Positions 1-7,288 of a stretch of 15,224 bases of DNA are shown here, piece by piece. The first letter of the stretch is position 1; every line of letters starts with the position of its first letter. The position numbers and the translations under genes were made by a program. The DNA is from Spirochaetaceae bacterium (GTDB lineage: Bacteria; Spirochaetota; Spirochaetia; DSM-27196; PXBQ01), in contig PXBQ01000044.1 in assembly GCA_003566875.1 (NCBI GenBank), positions 1 to 15,224 on the forward strand. Direction: 5' to 3'. The notes below the pieces were generated by a model. That model was not told the origin of the DNA. It worked only from the letters and a program-made list of their open reading frames with translations, and ran no database searches.

Positions 1-105
1 CCACAGCGGAGGGGTCCCACCCGTTCCCATTTCGAACACGGAAGTTAAGCCCTCCTGCGCCAATGGTACTGCCGTCCGCGGTGGGAGAGTAGGTCGTTGC
101 CAGGC
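1..105 (+). rRNA. rrf: 5S ribosomal RNA, 5' end cut off by the window
   Basis: The stretch matches the conserved bacterial 5S rRNA core. The loop and helix signatures CCCGTTCCCATTTCGAACAC (21-40), GGAAGTTAAGCCCTCC (41-56) and GGGAGAGTAGGTCG (82-95) appear in the right order and spacing. The 3' strand of helix I is near GCCAGG (99-104), followed at once by six T residues (106-111). About the first ten bases of the molecule lie before the window, because position 1 is already inside the segment that usually reads GGCCATAGCGG. The gene is presumably the last member of a 16S-23S-5S operon upstream. It forms part of the large ribosomal subunit. Confidence 0.96.
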
Positions 106-126
106 TTTTTTGTGCCCACACGCCCA

Positions 127-160
127 ACGCGATACCGAGTCATCGCGTCGTTCCGTTTTT
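127..160 (+). terminator. Possible terminator of the rRNA operon
   Basis: A perfect 7-bp inverted repeat, ACGCGAT (127-133) and ATCGCGT (142-148), encloses an 8-base loop. A run of five T lies at 156-160. The seven bases between stem and T-run make it an imperfect intrinsic terminator. The T6 directly after the 5S stem (106-111) could serve instead. A separate promoter just downstream supports transcription ending somewhere here. Confidence 0.35.
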
Positions 161-185
161 CGTTGTGTAAACGCATTTCTTCGTC

Positions 186-214
186 TTGCCAAAGGACCGA
201 CCGTGTTCTATTCT
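186..214 (+). promoter_or_regulatory. Sigma70-type promoter candidate for cheW
   Basis: TTGCCA (186-191, 5 of 6 to TTGACA) and TATTCT (209-214, 4 of 6 to TATAAT) are separated by 17 bases. The predicted start near 221 gives a leader of about 30 bases before the cheW ATG at 250. A short stem, ACGCCG (215-220) with CGGCGT (230-235), falls at the predicted start, just before the ribosome binding site GGAG (241-244). This was found by eye only. Confidence 0.42.
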
Positions 215-249
215 ACGCCGAGAAACCTGCGGCGTGATTAGGAGACATA

Positions 250-729
250 ATGGCTGATCGGGACGATAGTTTTCAGCTCGTCACTTTCCAACTGGGCCTC
301 GAGACGTACGGGATCGATATCATGGAGGTGGAAGGCATCGTGAAAATCGAGAACGTGCGCGCGATCCCGAACGCACCCGCGTACGTGGAAGGTATTTTCA
401 ACCTGCGGGGCGAGATAATCCCCGTGATCAACCTTCATAAAAGGTTTCACTTGACGGCCGCCGAGTTGACCGAAGAAGACAGGCTTCTGAGCGGCTTCGT
501 GATAATTAACCTGAACGAGATGCATCTCGCGATAATTATAGACAAAGTGTCGCGCGTGATAACCGTATCTCCCGACGAGATTCAACCGCCTCCGCAGATG
601 ATCTCGGGCATCGGTTCCGAATATATTGAAGGCGTCGTTCAAAAAGACGAAGGGTACTTGATCATTCTTGACATTGAGCGTCTCTTTGACTTGAAGGAAC
701 TCGCGCAACTCGAAAGGTATCGGGCGTAG
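250..729 (+). CDS. cheW: Chemotaxis scaffold protein CheW
   Basis: This is a 159-residue single-domain CheW protein. In chemotaxis arrays CheW couples methyl-accepting receptors to the histidine kinase CheA at the inner face of the membrane. The domain fills the chain. It starts with the usual beta strand and 'YGIDIMEVEGIV' (20-31), continues with the family hallmark NLRGEIIPVINL (51-62), then IDKVSRV (97-103), and ends with YLIILDIERLF (136-146). The length is normal for a stand-alone CheW. The start is set by the ATG at 250 with GGAG at 241-244. No receptor or cheA gene is nearby, so it probably acts in arrays encoded elsewhere. The next gene begins five bases after its stop, so the two are likely co-transcribed and translationally linked. 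Confidence 0.96.
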   Translation: MADRDDSFQLVTFQLGLETYGIDIMEVEGIVKIENVRAIPNAPAYVEGIFNLRGEIIPVINLHKRFHLTAAELTEEDRLLSGFVIINLNEMHLAIIIDKVSRVITVSPDEIQPPPQMISGIGSEYIEGVVQKDEGYLIILDIERLFDLKELAQLERYRA

Positions 730-734
730 ACACG

Positions 735-1826
735 ATGCCGATTACCGTTTTCAAGCCGTCAATCCGACGGCGGGACATGGACGCCGTTTTGAGTTGTCTT
801 GTGTCCGACCAACTCGGCCCCGGAGTAATGCTCCAGTCTTTTGTGGGTGACGTCGCCAAGTATCTCGGGCTGTCCGGAGGTAGTGCCGTGCGCGAGTACC
901 GCCGAGCAATCTCGATTGTGTTGCGCGCGCTCGGGGTCGGTCACGGCGCGCGTGTTGCTGTTTCAGTCCTTGCACCCTCGGTGTACCGGGACGCTCTCGT
1001 GGCCGCCGGGTGTGAGGTAGTACTGTGCGACGTCGAACCTGACATCCCGGTTATCGACCCGGCTCGGATCGAGGCCGCGACGACGGGGGGAATAGACGCA
1101 CTCATCGTTCACACGACTCTCGGCTTTGTTCCCAACTTGGCCGCGATCGCCGAGATGGGGATCCCGTTTGTCGAAGACGTGAGCCACGGACTCGGCAGCC
1201 ACACGGGGGAGAAGCTGTGCGGGACGCATGGTTCGTACACAGTGGTAGGATGTGAGCCGTCGGACGTGATTACGACGGGCGGTGGCGCGGCAATCCTCGG
1301 GGCCGGCAGGAAGGAACGCGCTACGATAAGGGCGGTTCTCGACGGCTACACCGAAGACATCATCATGCCCGACATGAACGCCGCGCTCGGTGTTACACAG
1401 ATCAAGGAGATCGAGAAGTTCATCGCACGGCGCAAAGAGATCGCGGGCGTGTTCTCCCGCGCGGTTATGGCATCCCGGCATCGTGTGCCGGTTCAGCACG
1501 GCGAAGCTGAAAACGTATTTTTTGCGTTTCCCGTCCTTGTGGAGTCCGCGGTGCCGGAGGCGCAGCTATACGCGCGAAAAAAAAACGTAACGACCGTTCC
1601 GGCATTTGCCGGATCCATTTACGCGCGAATGCTCGAAGATGCCGACGCCCCCTCCGACGGGGGTTTGGAGACGGACGGTGAAACGACGGAGGTCGCTCCG
1701 CTTGATCCGGCGGCGTTTCCAAACGCGCGACGTTTTTTTATGAGGTGCATCCTCTTCCCGTTGTACCCTTCCTTAGGACGAAACGACGTAGAGACTATCC
1801 AACGCGTTCTCGGCACGCTGCCATAG
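735..1826 (+). CDS. DegT/DnrJ/EryC1-fold aminotransferase homologue lacking the catalytic lysine
   Basis: This 363-residue protein has the architecture of DegT/DnrJ/EryC1/StrS sugar aminotransferases. It has an N-terminal 'FKPSI...LGPG...FVGDVAKYLGL' segment (6-46), a large domain with 'GARVAVSVLAPSVYRDALVAAGCEVVLCDVEPD' features (71-103), VEDVSHGLGS (146-155) carrying the PLP-ring Asp (D148), MNAALGVTQI (214-223) and a typical C-terminal helix. In active members the Schiff-base lysine lies six residues before the TTG/GGG turn. Here the aligned segment is EPSDVITTGGGA (174-185), with Asp at 177 and no lysine in the loop. It may therefore be a non-catalytic or altered-chemistry member; ColD-like relatives carry His at this site. 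A low-complexity acidic insert occupies about 300-322. It starts five bases after cheW, with no clear ribosome binding site of its own. The substrate cannot be told from sequence. Confidence 0.82.
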   Translation: MPITVFKPSIRRRDMDAVLSCLVSDQLGPGVMLQSFVGDVAKYLGLSGGSAVREYRRAISIVLRALGVGHGARVAVSVLAPSVYRDALVAAGCEVVLCDVEPDIPVIDPARIEAATTGGIDALIVHTTLGFVPNLAAIAEMGIPFVEDVSHGLGSHTGEKLCGTHGSYTVVGCEPSDVITTGGGAAILGAGRKERATIRAVLDGYTEDIIMPDMNAALGVTQIKEIEKFIARRKEIAGVFSRAVMASRHRVPVQHGEAENVFFAFPVLVESAVPEAQLYARKKNVTTVPAFAGSIYARMLEDADAPSDGGLETDGETTEVAPLDPAAFPNARRFFMRCILFPLYPSLGRNDVETIQRVLGTLP

Positions 1827-1841
1827 TCTCTGATCTGAAGC

Positions 1842-1870
1842 TTTACACCGCTCACCGGTGTCGGTATATT
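1842..1870 (+). promoter_or_regulatory. Near-consensus promoter ahead of nadK-recN, with an embedded dyad
   Basis: TTTACA (1842-1847) and TATATT (1865-1870) each match 5 of 6 consensus bases and sit exactly 17 bases apart. An inverted repeat, ACACCG (1845-1850) with CGGTGT (1856-1861), overlaps the -35 box and fills the spacer, a position where a bound repressor would block RNA polymerase. The predicted start near 1877 leaves only about eight bases before the nadK ATG at 1885, so the message could be almost leaderless. Confidence 0.55.
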
Positions 1871-1884
1871 GGACGGAACCATAT

Positions 1885-2739
1885 ATGAAACGCGATATCC
1901 GCCGAGTTCTCGTGATCGCCAATTACCAAAAGCTAAGCGCTCCCGCCGTTGCTGAAGAGATAACCGCGTACCTCGAGTCGATCGCGATAGGGTGTGTCGT
2001 GTTCGGGTTCTGCGGTAAACCCCAACGACCGCCGGTCAACAATTTTGATCTTGCGATATCTCTCGGCGGTGATGGGACCGTGTTGTACGCTTCGCGAATT
2101 CTCTCGTCGCATTCGATCCCCATCCTGCCTGTTAATCTTGGAGACTTTGGATTCATCACAGAAGTAACGCGTGAGGAGTGGCGTGAGGCGTTTGACCGGT
2201 ACCACAATCGCGAGATCGACGCGGGCGAGAGATTGCTCCTGCACGCAACGGTGTACCGTGCTGAAGAGGCTGTCGGCCGCTTTGTCGGGTTGAACGACGT
2301 AGTCATTTCGGCAACCGGGATATCGAAGATAATCCGGCTCGATGCAAGCCTCGGGAACACAACACTCGGACGGTACAGGGCCGATGGTATCATCGTCGCA
2401 AGCCCAACCGGTTCAACCGCGTATTCGGCTGCTGCGGGTGGGCCGATACTTCATCCTGAACTCGAGGCGATGATCATCAACCCGATCTGCCCGTTTACGC
2501 TGTCTCATCGACCGATCGTCGTACCCGCCGACGACGTGATCGAGATCAAACTCGAACCCGATCAGCGTACCGACGTCATTATCACGATCGACGGTCAAAC
2601 TTCGATTCCGCTGATGCCCGGAGATCGGGTCGAGATCCGGCGGAATTCGGAGAAAGCGCACATTGTTCGATCCGACAAACGTACGTTTTACGAGGTCTTG
2701 CGCTCAAAGTTGAATTGGTCCGGAGGTCCGGATGCTTGA
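1885..2739 (+). CDS. nadK: NAD kinase
   Basis: NAD kinase phosphorylates NAD+ to NADP+ with ATP or polyphosphate, and is the only route to NADP in most bacteria. The 284-residue product carries the family motifs in order: LGGDGTVLYASR (60-71, the GGDGT phosphate-binding loop with its catalytic Asp), NLGDFGFITEV (84-94), LNDVVI (136-141), the nucleotide-binding segment PTGSTAYSAAAGGPI (174-188) and ITIDGQ (233-238). I chose the ATG at 1885 (MKRDIRRVLVIANY), since it begins just before the first Rossmann-like strand. An in-frame GTG at 1858 would add nine residues but lies inside the putative promoter. The stop codon overlaps the recN start by eight bases, and the nadK-recN pairing is common in bacteria. 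The product is cytosolic. Confidence 0.95.
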   Translation: MKRDIRRVLVIANYQKLSAPAVAEEITAYLESIAIGCVVFGFCGKPQRPPVNNFDLAISLGGDGTVLYASRILSSHSIPILPVNLGDFGFITEVTREEWREAFDRYHNREIDAGERLLLHATVYRAEEAVGRFVGLNDVVISATGISKIIRLDASLGNTTLGRYRADGIIVASPTGSTAYSAAAGGPILHPELEAMIINPICPFTLSHRPIVVPADDVIEIKLEPDQRTDVIITIDGQTSIPLMPGDRVEIRRNSEKAHIVRSDKRTFYEVLRSKLNWSGGPDA

Positions 2740-4429
2740 CGAGTTGACGGTCCAGAATTACGCGTTGATCGAGCGGTTGACGATCTCGTTTTCGGCCGGA
2801 TTGAACGTTCTGTCCGGCGAGACCGGTGCCGGAAAGTCGATTCTTGCCGGTGCGCTCTCGTTACTGCACGGCGCTCGTGCCGACACCTCGTCGATCCGAA
2901 CCGGAACCGACGAATGCGTCGTAAGCGCGACGTTTTCAGTCGACGGAAACCCGGACGCCGACGGTTGGTTGTCATCCCGGGACATCACGGCCGACGATGG
3001 AGCGGTAATCATTCGCCGGACGGTGAAAAGAACCGGTCGGGGTTCGATCTACATCCAGTCCGTACCGGTTACGCGTGCGGACCTCGCTGCCTTCTCGTCG
3101 GTACTGTTCGATCTGCACGGGCAGCACGAGCATCAGTCGCTCCTTTCCGAAGACAATCACCGCATTCTTCTCGATCGATTTGCCGGCCTCGAAGACGAGA
3201 CGCGAGCGCTCACGGAAGTCTTTACTCGGATGACCGGCTTGAAACGTAAGTTCGAGAAAATGGTCGCGAGCGAGAAAGAGCGCCTTCGTGAGATAGACAT
3301 AATGAGTTTCGCCGTGAAGGAAATCGAGGATGCCGGGCTGAAGCCCGGCGAAGAGGAAGACCTGATCAACGAGCGGAACATTCTCTCACAACACGAGAAG
3401 CTATTCGGCCTGCTCGACACCGTGTACGAGGCGACCGCGGAGAATCGTGGTGGTGCACTCGCGAAACTGCGCGAGGCGCGTCACGCGATGGACGGTATCG
3501 TGACGGTCGACGCGCGCGTCTCAGGAGCCGCAAAACGGCTCGACGATGTTTTTTTCGAGCTCGAAGACGTCGCTGAGATCATCCGAGATCACCGCATGGC
3601 GATGCAGTTCGACCCGGACCGGCTCGAAGAGTGCGAGAACAGGCTGAGTTTTATCCATCGACTCGAAAAGAAGTACGGAGCGACGATCGAAGATGTTCTT
3701 GCGTACGCGGCCGATGCGTCCGAACAACTCGCGTCGCTCGAGACGTGGGAAGATGATAGGGCCAAGCTCGAAGCCGAGATCCGAGACCTTGAGGCGGATG
3801 TACTCCGCCGTGCGTCGGTTCTCACGGCGGGCCGAAAAAAAGCCGCTGTGAACCTCCAGAGCGCGATCGAAACGATCCTACGGACCCTCGGTATGCCGCG
3901 GACGACGTTTCAAATCGCCGTCGAACCGCGGGTCTCACCTGTCGGCAAGCCGAGCTGCGGTGCGCACGGAGCCGACGTCATTGCGTTCCGAATCAGCCCG
4001 AATGTCGGCGAGCCCTTGAAACCATTGTCCGAGATCGCGTCGGGTGGCGAGATGTCGCGCGTAATGCTCGCCGTCAAGACCGTTCTCGCTCAGTCCGATC
4101 ACATCATGACGCTCGTGTTCGACGAGATCGACGCGGGAATCGGCGGTGAGGTCGCGGTCGCGGTCGGTGAGCACCTCCAGACCCTCGGCCGGTCGAAGCA
4201 GGTTTTATGCATCACCCATCTTGCCTCGATCGCCGCGAGGGCCGATAATCACATCATGGTGGAAAAGGCGGTCCGTGACGATCGAACAATGACCGATGTT
4301 CGTCAGGTCGTCGATGAGTCTCGTGTGGAAGAGATCGCACGAATGTTGTCAGGCGACCGATCCGGAGTTACGCCTCGGAAACACGCCGAGGAACTTCTCG
4401 CCAAGTACGGCGTGGTGCGAAGGGGATAG
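2732..4429 (+). CDS. recN: DNA repair protein RecN
   Basis: RecN is an SMC-like ATPase that acts early in double-strand break repair, holding broken ends and sister chromatids together. The 565-residue product has a normal family length and domain order. An N-terminal ATPase half carries Walker A GETGAGKS (29-36) and the RecN hallmark LHGQHEHQSLL (128-138). A coiled-coil middle runs from roughly 150 to 360. The C-terminal half carries the ABC signature SGGEMSR (437-443), Walker B LVFDEIDAGIGG with D464 and E465, and the switch histidine H496 in CITHLAS. The start ATG overlaps the nadK stop by eight bases and has a good GGAGG (2722-2726) five bases ahead, so the two are translationally coupled. 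RecN is SOS-controlled in several bacteria; whether the dyad in the upstream promoter is such a site is unknown. Confidence 0.97.
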   Translation: MLDELTVQNYALIERLTISFSAGLNVLSGETGAGKSILAGALSLLHGARADTSSIRTGTDECVVSATFSVDGNPDADGWLSSRDITADDGAVIIRRTVKRTGRGSIYIQSVPVTRADLAAFSSVLFDLHGQHEHQSLLSEDNHRILLDRFAGLEDETRALTEVFTRMTGLKRKFEKMVASEKERLREIDIMSFAVKEIEDAGLKPGEEEDLINERNILSQHEKLFGLLDTVYEATAENRGGALAKLREARHAMDGIVTVDARVSGAAKRLDDVFFELEDVAEIIRDHRMAMQFDPDRLEECENRLSFIHRLEKKYGATIEDVLAYAADASEQLASLETWEDDRAKLEAEIRDLEADVLRRASVLTAGRKKAAVNLQSAIETILRTLGMPRTTFQIAVEPRVSPVGKPSCGAHGADVIAFRISPNVGEPLKPLSEIASGGEMSRVMLAVKTVLAQSDHIMTLVFDEIDAGIGGEVAVAVGEHLQTLGRSKQVLCITHLASIAARADNHIMVEKAVRDDRTMTDVRQVVDESRVEEIARMLSGDRSGVTPRKHAEELLAKYGVVRRG

Positions 4430-4435
4430 CCGGCG

Positions 4436-5242
4436 GTGGCAAAGATCAGCAACGAGGCGAAACAGCGGTACAACGAGAACGTCAAGGAATACAAGAGCCG
4501 GACGGAAGAGTTCCTCGAGCGCGAAAAAAACGTGCTGAAGACGATATCCGCCGAGAACCCGACCGACGCTGCATTCAAGAGACTCACGCTTGCCGACGAG
4601 AGGATGAATCTCGCGTCTTACTACCTTTTGTTGAACCGTATCTCGGTGTCGCTCCTTGGTATCAAGAACGAAGCGTTCCTGAACGATGCGCGAAAGAGCT
4701 GTTATCAAAGTGTCATCTACCTAGAAGACGTCGTCACGGACGTTGTCGATGCTCCGTTCTCCGATTACAGCGAAAATCTTGAGGTCATCGATTCGTTTCC
4801 GGACGAAAAACGATTCTTTCTCGCGAAGAAACTTGGCTTCACGATCGAGTCGGTTGAGGATGATTTCGGGGAAAACTCGAAGTGGAAATGGTCGTTCGTC
4901 GAGCTCGAAGGCCGTTTCATTGCGGTCGCGAAGAATCTCGTGAATCTCAAGACATTGATCGCAGGGCTGGACCCGCGAGTCGAAGGGTACGAGTCCCGGC
5001 ATCGGTACGTGAGGTTAATCAAGGAAGGGCTGCAGAAAGCCGCCGATCGTTACCGTCAGAAGTACGAGTTGTCGACGCTGCGGATCGACGATTTCAAGCT
5101 GGCAATCGAGTATCTCGGCGCTCTTCGGCGGCTCCACACGATTCTCGGCGAGAACGATAGCGCCGAGGTCGTCAAGAAAAAGACCGACGTATGGAAGGCA
5201 AAAATGCAGACCGACGAGAAAAAAACCGCGGAGGGTGCGTGA
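4436..5242 (+). CDS. Conserved helical protein of unknown function
   Basis: I do not recognise a named family. The 268-residue product has no signal peptide or membrane segment, so it should be cytosolic. It is highly charged and looks mostly alpha-helical. A lysine- and glutamate-rich N-terminal helix (about 1-40) resembles a coiled coil. It is followed by helices around 44-105, a short aromatic patch KWKWSFVELEGRF (149-161) and two further long helices (about 186-215 and 218-240), then a polar tail. It starts with GTG at 4436, six bases after the recN stop, with AGGGG (4421-4425) upstream. The next gene begins one base past its stop. The packing indicates co-expression with recN and the two envelope-type genes downstream. 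It may be a spirochaete-restricted protein, which is inference. Confidence 0.8.
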   Translation: MAKISNEAKQRYNENVKEYKSRTEEFLEREKNVLKTISAENPTDAAFKRLTLADERMNLASYYLLLNRISVSLLGIKNEAFLNDARKSCYQSVIYLEDVVTDVVDAPFSDYSENLEVIDSFPDEKRFFLAKKLGFTIESVEDDFGENSKWKWSFVELEGRFIAVAKNLVNLKTLIAGLDPRVEGYESRHRYVRLIKEGLQKAADRYRQKYELSTLRIDDFKLAIEYLGALRRLHTILGENDSAEVVKKKTDVWKAKMQTDEKKTAEGA

Positions 5243-5243
5243 G

Positions 5244-6290
5244 GTGAAGCGCCCGCGAGCCGCGCCGATTCTTGTCGTCATCGTATGCGCGGTGTTGTAC
5301 ATCCTCTCTTTTCCGACGACCGTCGGTTCGGAGTTGAGCGTCCTCAAACACTGGAGCACTCCTGTCGACGCTCGATTGGCACCCGATTACGAAGGCGAGA
5401 CTTTCCCGATAAAAATCGACGATTACGCGACGTATTTTGCCGTTGACGGCCGAATTTACCGTCGGCAAACGGTCGAGAGCGGAATCGCGCTCAACGAGGA
5501 TTTGTTTGTCCGGTTTCCGGCTCCGGGTGAAGCCGTCACGGTATCCACGCGATCCGGCGATGAGGTTTGGGTTGAAGACGTCACCGGGCTCCCGTTCTTT
5601 CGCTCGGGGCGGCTTTTTTTCATCGGGCCGAACAATGCGTCGATCACCGAGTGGAGCGACCGCGTCCTCTGGAGTCGTGAGTTCGGTTCGCTCGTCACTA
5701 CGGTCGATGCGGGAGAAGAGATCGTTGCGGTAGGGCTCCTGAACGGACAGGTCGAAGTAATCATGAACGACGGCCGGCACCAGCACACATTCTCAGCAGG
5801 GGGGAGCCGGCTTCCGCTTGTTACCGGTGTCGCGATTGCGCCGGGCGACCTTCGGGTTGCTGTGCTCGCGGGCGCCGAGCCGCAATACCTTTTCCTGCTC
5901 GAACGTATGGACGACGGCTTTGTGCCGATCCTTCAACGTCGCCTCGACCACGAATTCCGCCGTCCGAGTCTTGTGACGTTCGTCAGAGACGGGCGCTTTA
6001 TCGTTTATGAAACGCCGGACGGTATCACCGTTTTCGATCCGTCCGACCGGACGGAAAACCGCCACGCTATAACGGGCGAGCTGGTGTCGATTCACGAAGG
6101 AAAAGACTCGATGATCGTCATCGCCGCGCGCTACGGCGAGCGAATATCGCTCACGGCCGTTGTGCTGCCCGATCGCGTCGTGTTCGAGACGTCGTTCGAC
6201 GCAGCGGCTTTTGACCTTGTGGTCCGGGGCGATAGTCTGTTTATCGGTGCCGACAAAAACGTGTACCGAGTCGAGTTCGACGCGAGGTAA
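5244..6290 (+). CDS. Membrane-anchored beta-rich (propeller-like) protein, function unknown
   Basis: This product of 348 residues begins with a short basic stretch (KRPR) and one hydrophobic segment (about 8-28), which could be a signal anchor or uncleaved signal peptide. The rest should therefore lie outside the cytoplasmic membrane. The remainder is a series of short beta strands and turns in repeating 'DG...VYETPDGITVFDPSDRT'-type blades, resembling WD40/PQQ/NHL propellers; I see no strict repeat motif or catalytic residues. I preferred GTG at 5244 because GGAGG (5230-5234) lies nine bases before it. GTG at 5235 is in frame but leaves no room for the binding site. It sits between a cytosolic helical protein and an exported LytM-fold protein, which suggests an envelope-associated role. 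That role is inference. Confidence 0.78.
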   Translation: MKRPRAAPILVVIVCAVLYILSFPTTVGSELSVLKHWSTPVDARLAPDYEGETFPIKIDDYATYFAVDGRIYRRQTVESGIALNEDLFVRFPAPGEAVTVSTRSGDEVWVEDVTGLPFFRSGRLFFIGPNNASITEWSDRVLWSREFGSLVTTVDAGEEIVAVGLLNGQVEVIMNDGRHQHTFSAGGSRLPLVTGVAIAPGDLRVAVLAGAEPQYLFLLERMDDGFVPILQRRLDHEFRRPSLVTFVRDGRFIVYETPDGITVFDPSDRTENRHAITGELVSIHEGKDSMIVIAARYGERISLTAVVLPDRVVFETSFDAAAFDLVVRGDSLFIGADKNVYRVEFDAR

Positions 6291-6296
6291 GCAAAG

Positions 6297-7163
6297 ATGC
6301 AGATTTTGGCCAGGCGATCCCTGTTTTTCGCGGTGTTCCTGATCGTTGTGGTTGCGACAGCCCCCGCATGGCAATGGCCTGTCGACGACCCGCGCGTCAA
6401 AACGACTTTCGGGCAGTCGGCCGATAGAGTCTTCTTCCCGGGCGTCCGGGTAACCGGAGCCGATACCTCGGTACGACCTGTCGAGACCGGCGAAGTTGTC
6501 TTTGCCAACACCGGAGGTCCGCGCGCAACGTCGCTGCCGTCGTCGATCGGAAAGTACGCAGTCGTCGAGCACGACGACTCGTTTCGGTCGGTCTACGCGA
6601 ACCTCGACGAGTCCGACTCTACGCCGGTCGGTCGAGTGACGCCGGCGACCGTTCTCGGGCGGTACGTGTCCGACGACGCGTACGACGGCGTCATACTCAT
6701 CATTGAGGACGGTCGTCGCAGAAACCGCGTGAACCCTTTTATCGTTCTTCCGCGGCAGCCCGGCGGTATCGCTCCGGTGATTCGCGACGTCGTGGCGCAC
6801 GCAAACGGAACCGAGTACGCCGTTGTCAATCGGGCCACGATCCCGTCCGGCGAGCGTGAGTTCAGTGTCGTAACGTTCGAGCCCGTATCGGGTGTTCCCG
6901 ACGGCAGGGTTGCACCGTACCGCCTCCGTACGAGCATCGGGGAGAGAACGCGTGAGATCGTGTTCGATACGCTCGTCGTGCGCGACGGTGAGTTGTTGAT
7001 GTCGGGGGAGAGTTCGCACACCGACCTCTACCGTGACGAGCGGACGGTTCTCGGCTCATTCGACGTCGGGACCGGAAACGTCAGCGTTGAAATCATGGTC
7101 GCCGGGTTTTCCGGCGTCTCGCGGTCGGTGCGAATCGTCGTCGGCGGAAGCGCGACCGAGTGA
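6297..7163 (+). CDS. Exported LytM/M23-fold protein with degenerate zinc site
   Basis: The 288-residue protein has a clear signal peptide: RR at 6-7, a hydrophobic core (9-20) and a likely cut after TAPA (21-24). Residues 27-150 follow the outline of an M23 (LytM) endopeptidase domain: WPVDDPRVKTTFGQ, then PVETGEVVFA (61-70), KYAVVEHDDSFRSVYANL (86-103) and VNPFIVL (145-151). Every zinc ligand is replaced. The His and Asp of the HxxxD motif become F47 and R51, the His of the usual YxHL becomes N102, and both His of HxH become V132 and L134. It should therefore not cleave peptidoglycan. Degenerate LytM proteins such as EnvC, NlpD and SpoIIQ act as regulators or scaffolds, and a similar role is plausible. 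The C-terminal half (about 160-288) is beta-rich and unassigned. GAGGT (6284-6288) precedes the ATG. Confidence 0.8.
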   Translation: MQILARRSLFFAVFLIVVVATAPAWQWPVDDPRVKTTFGQSADRVFFPGVRVTGADTSVRPVETGEVVFANTGGPRATSLPSSIGKYAVVEHDDSFRSVYANLDESDSTPVGRVTPATVLGRYVSDDAYDGVILIIEDGRRRNRVNPFIVLPRQPGGIAPVIRDVVAHANGTEYAVVNRATIPSGEREFSVVTFEPVSGVPDGRVAPYRLRTSIGERTREIVFDTLVVRDGELLMSGESSHTDLYRDERTVLGSFDVGTGNVSVEIMVAGFSGVSRSVRIVVGGSATE

Positions 7164-7236
7164 GGGGAGCTCCGGTTGCCCAACGGCTCGGCGAAACAGG
7201 AACCCGCTCATGCGCGCCGTCGATGAGCCGCGTCGC

Positions 7237-7266
7237 TTGACATGTTCGACGGGATTCACCTACCAT
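7237..7266 (+). promoter_or_regulatory. Promoter candidate for the DUF4912-GH57 unit
   Basis: A perfect TTGACA (7237-7242) is followed after 18 bases by TACCAT (7261-7266, 4 of 6). The predicted start near 7273 lies downstream of the first in-frame ATG (7265) of the DUF4912 gene, which favours the ATG at 7289. A 6-bp stem, GCTCAT (7206-7211) with ATGAGC (7223-7228), lies just upstream. The 125-base gap from 7164 shows no T-run terminator. Confidence 0.45.
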
Positions 7267-7288
7267 GACTCGTGCAAAGCGAGGGGAT

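Noticed and set aside
106..249. A tRNA gene behind the 5S rRNA
   Set aside because: No cloverleaf, GTTCRANNC arm or anticodon stem can be laid out in this 144-base gap. It holds only the terminator and promoter candidates.
963..1499. A 178-residue open frame on the - strand inside the DegT-like gene
   Set aside because: It is antisense to a well-supported coding region, has no recognisable motif and has shadow-type composition.
5793..7019. A 408-residue open frame on the - strand opposite the propeller-like and LytM-fold genes
   Set aside because: It lies wholly antisense to two intact genes with signal or anchor sequences and good binding sites. Its composition (very rich in Arg, Asp, His and Val) is typical of a reverse-frame shadow in GC-rich DNA, and it shows no recognisable domain.
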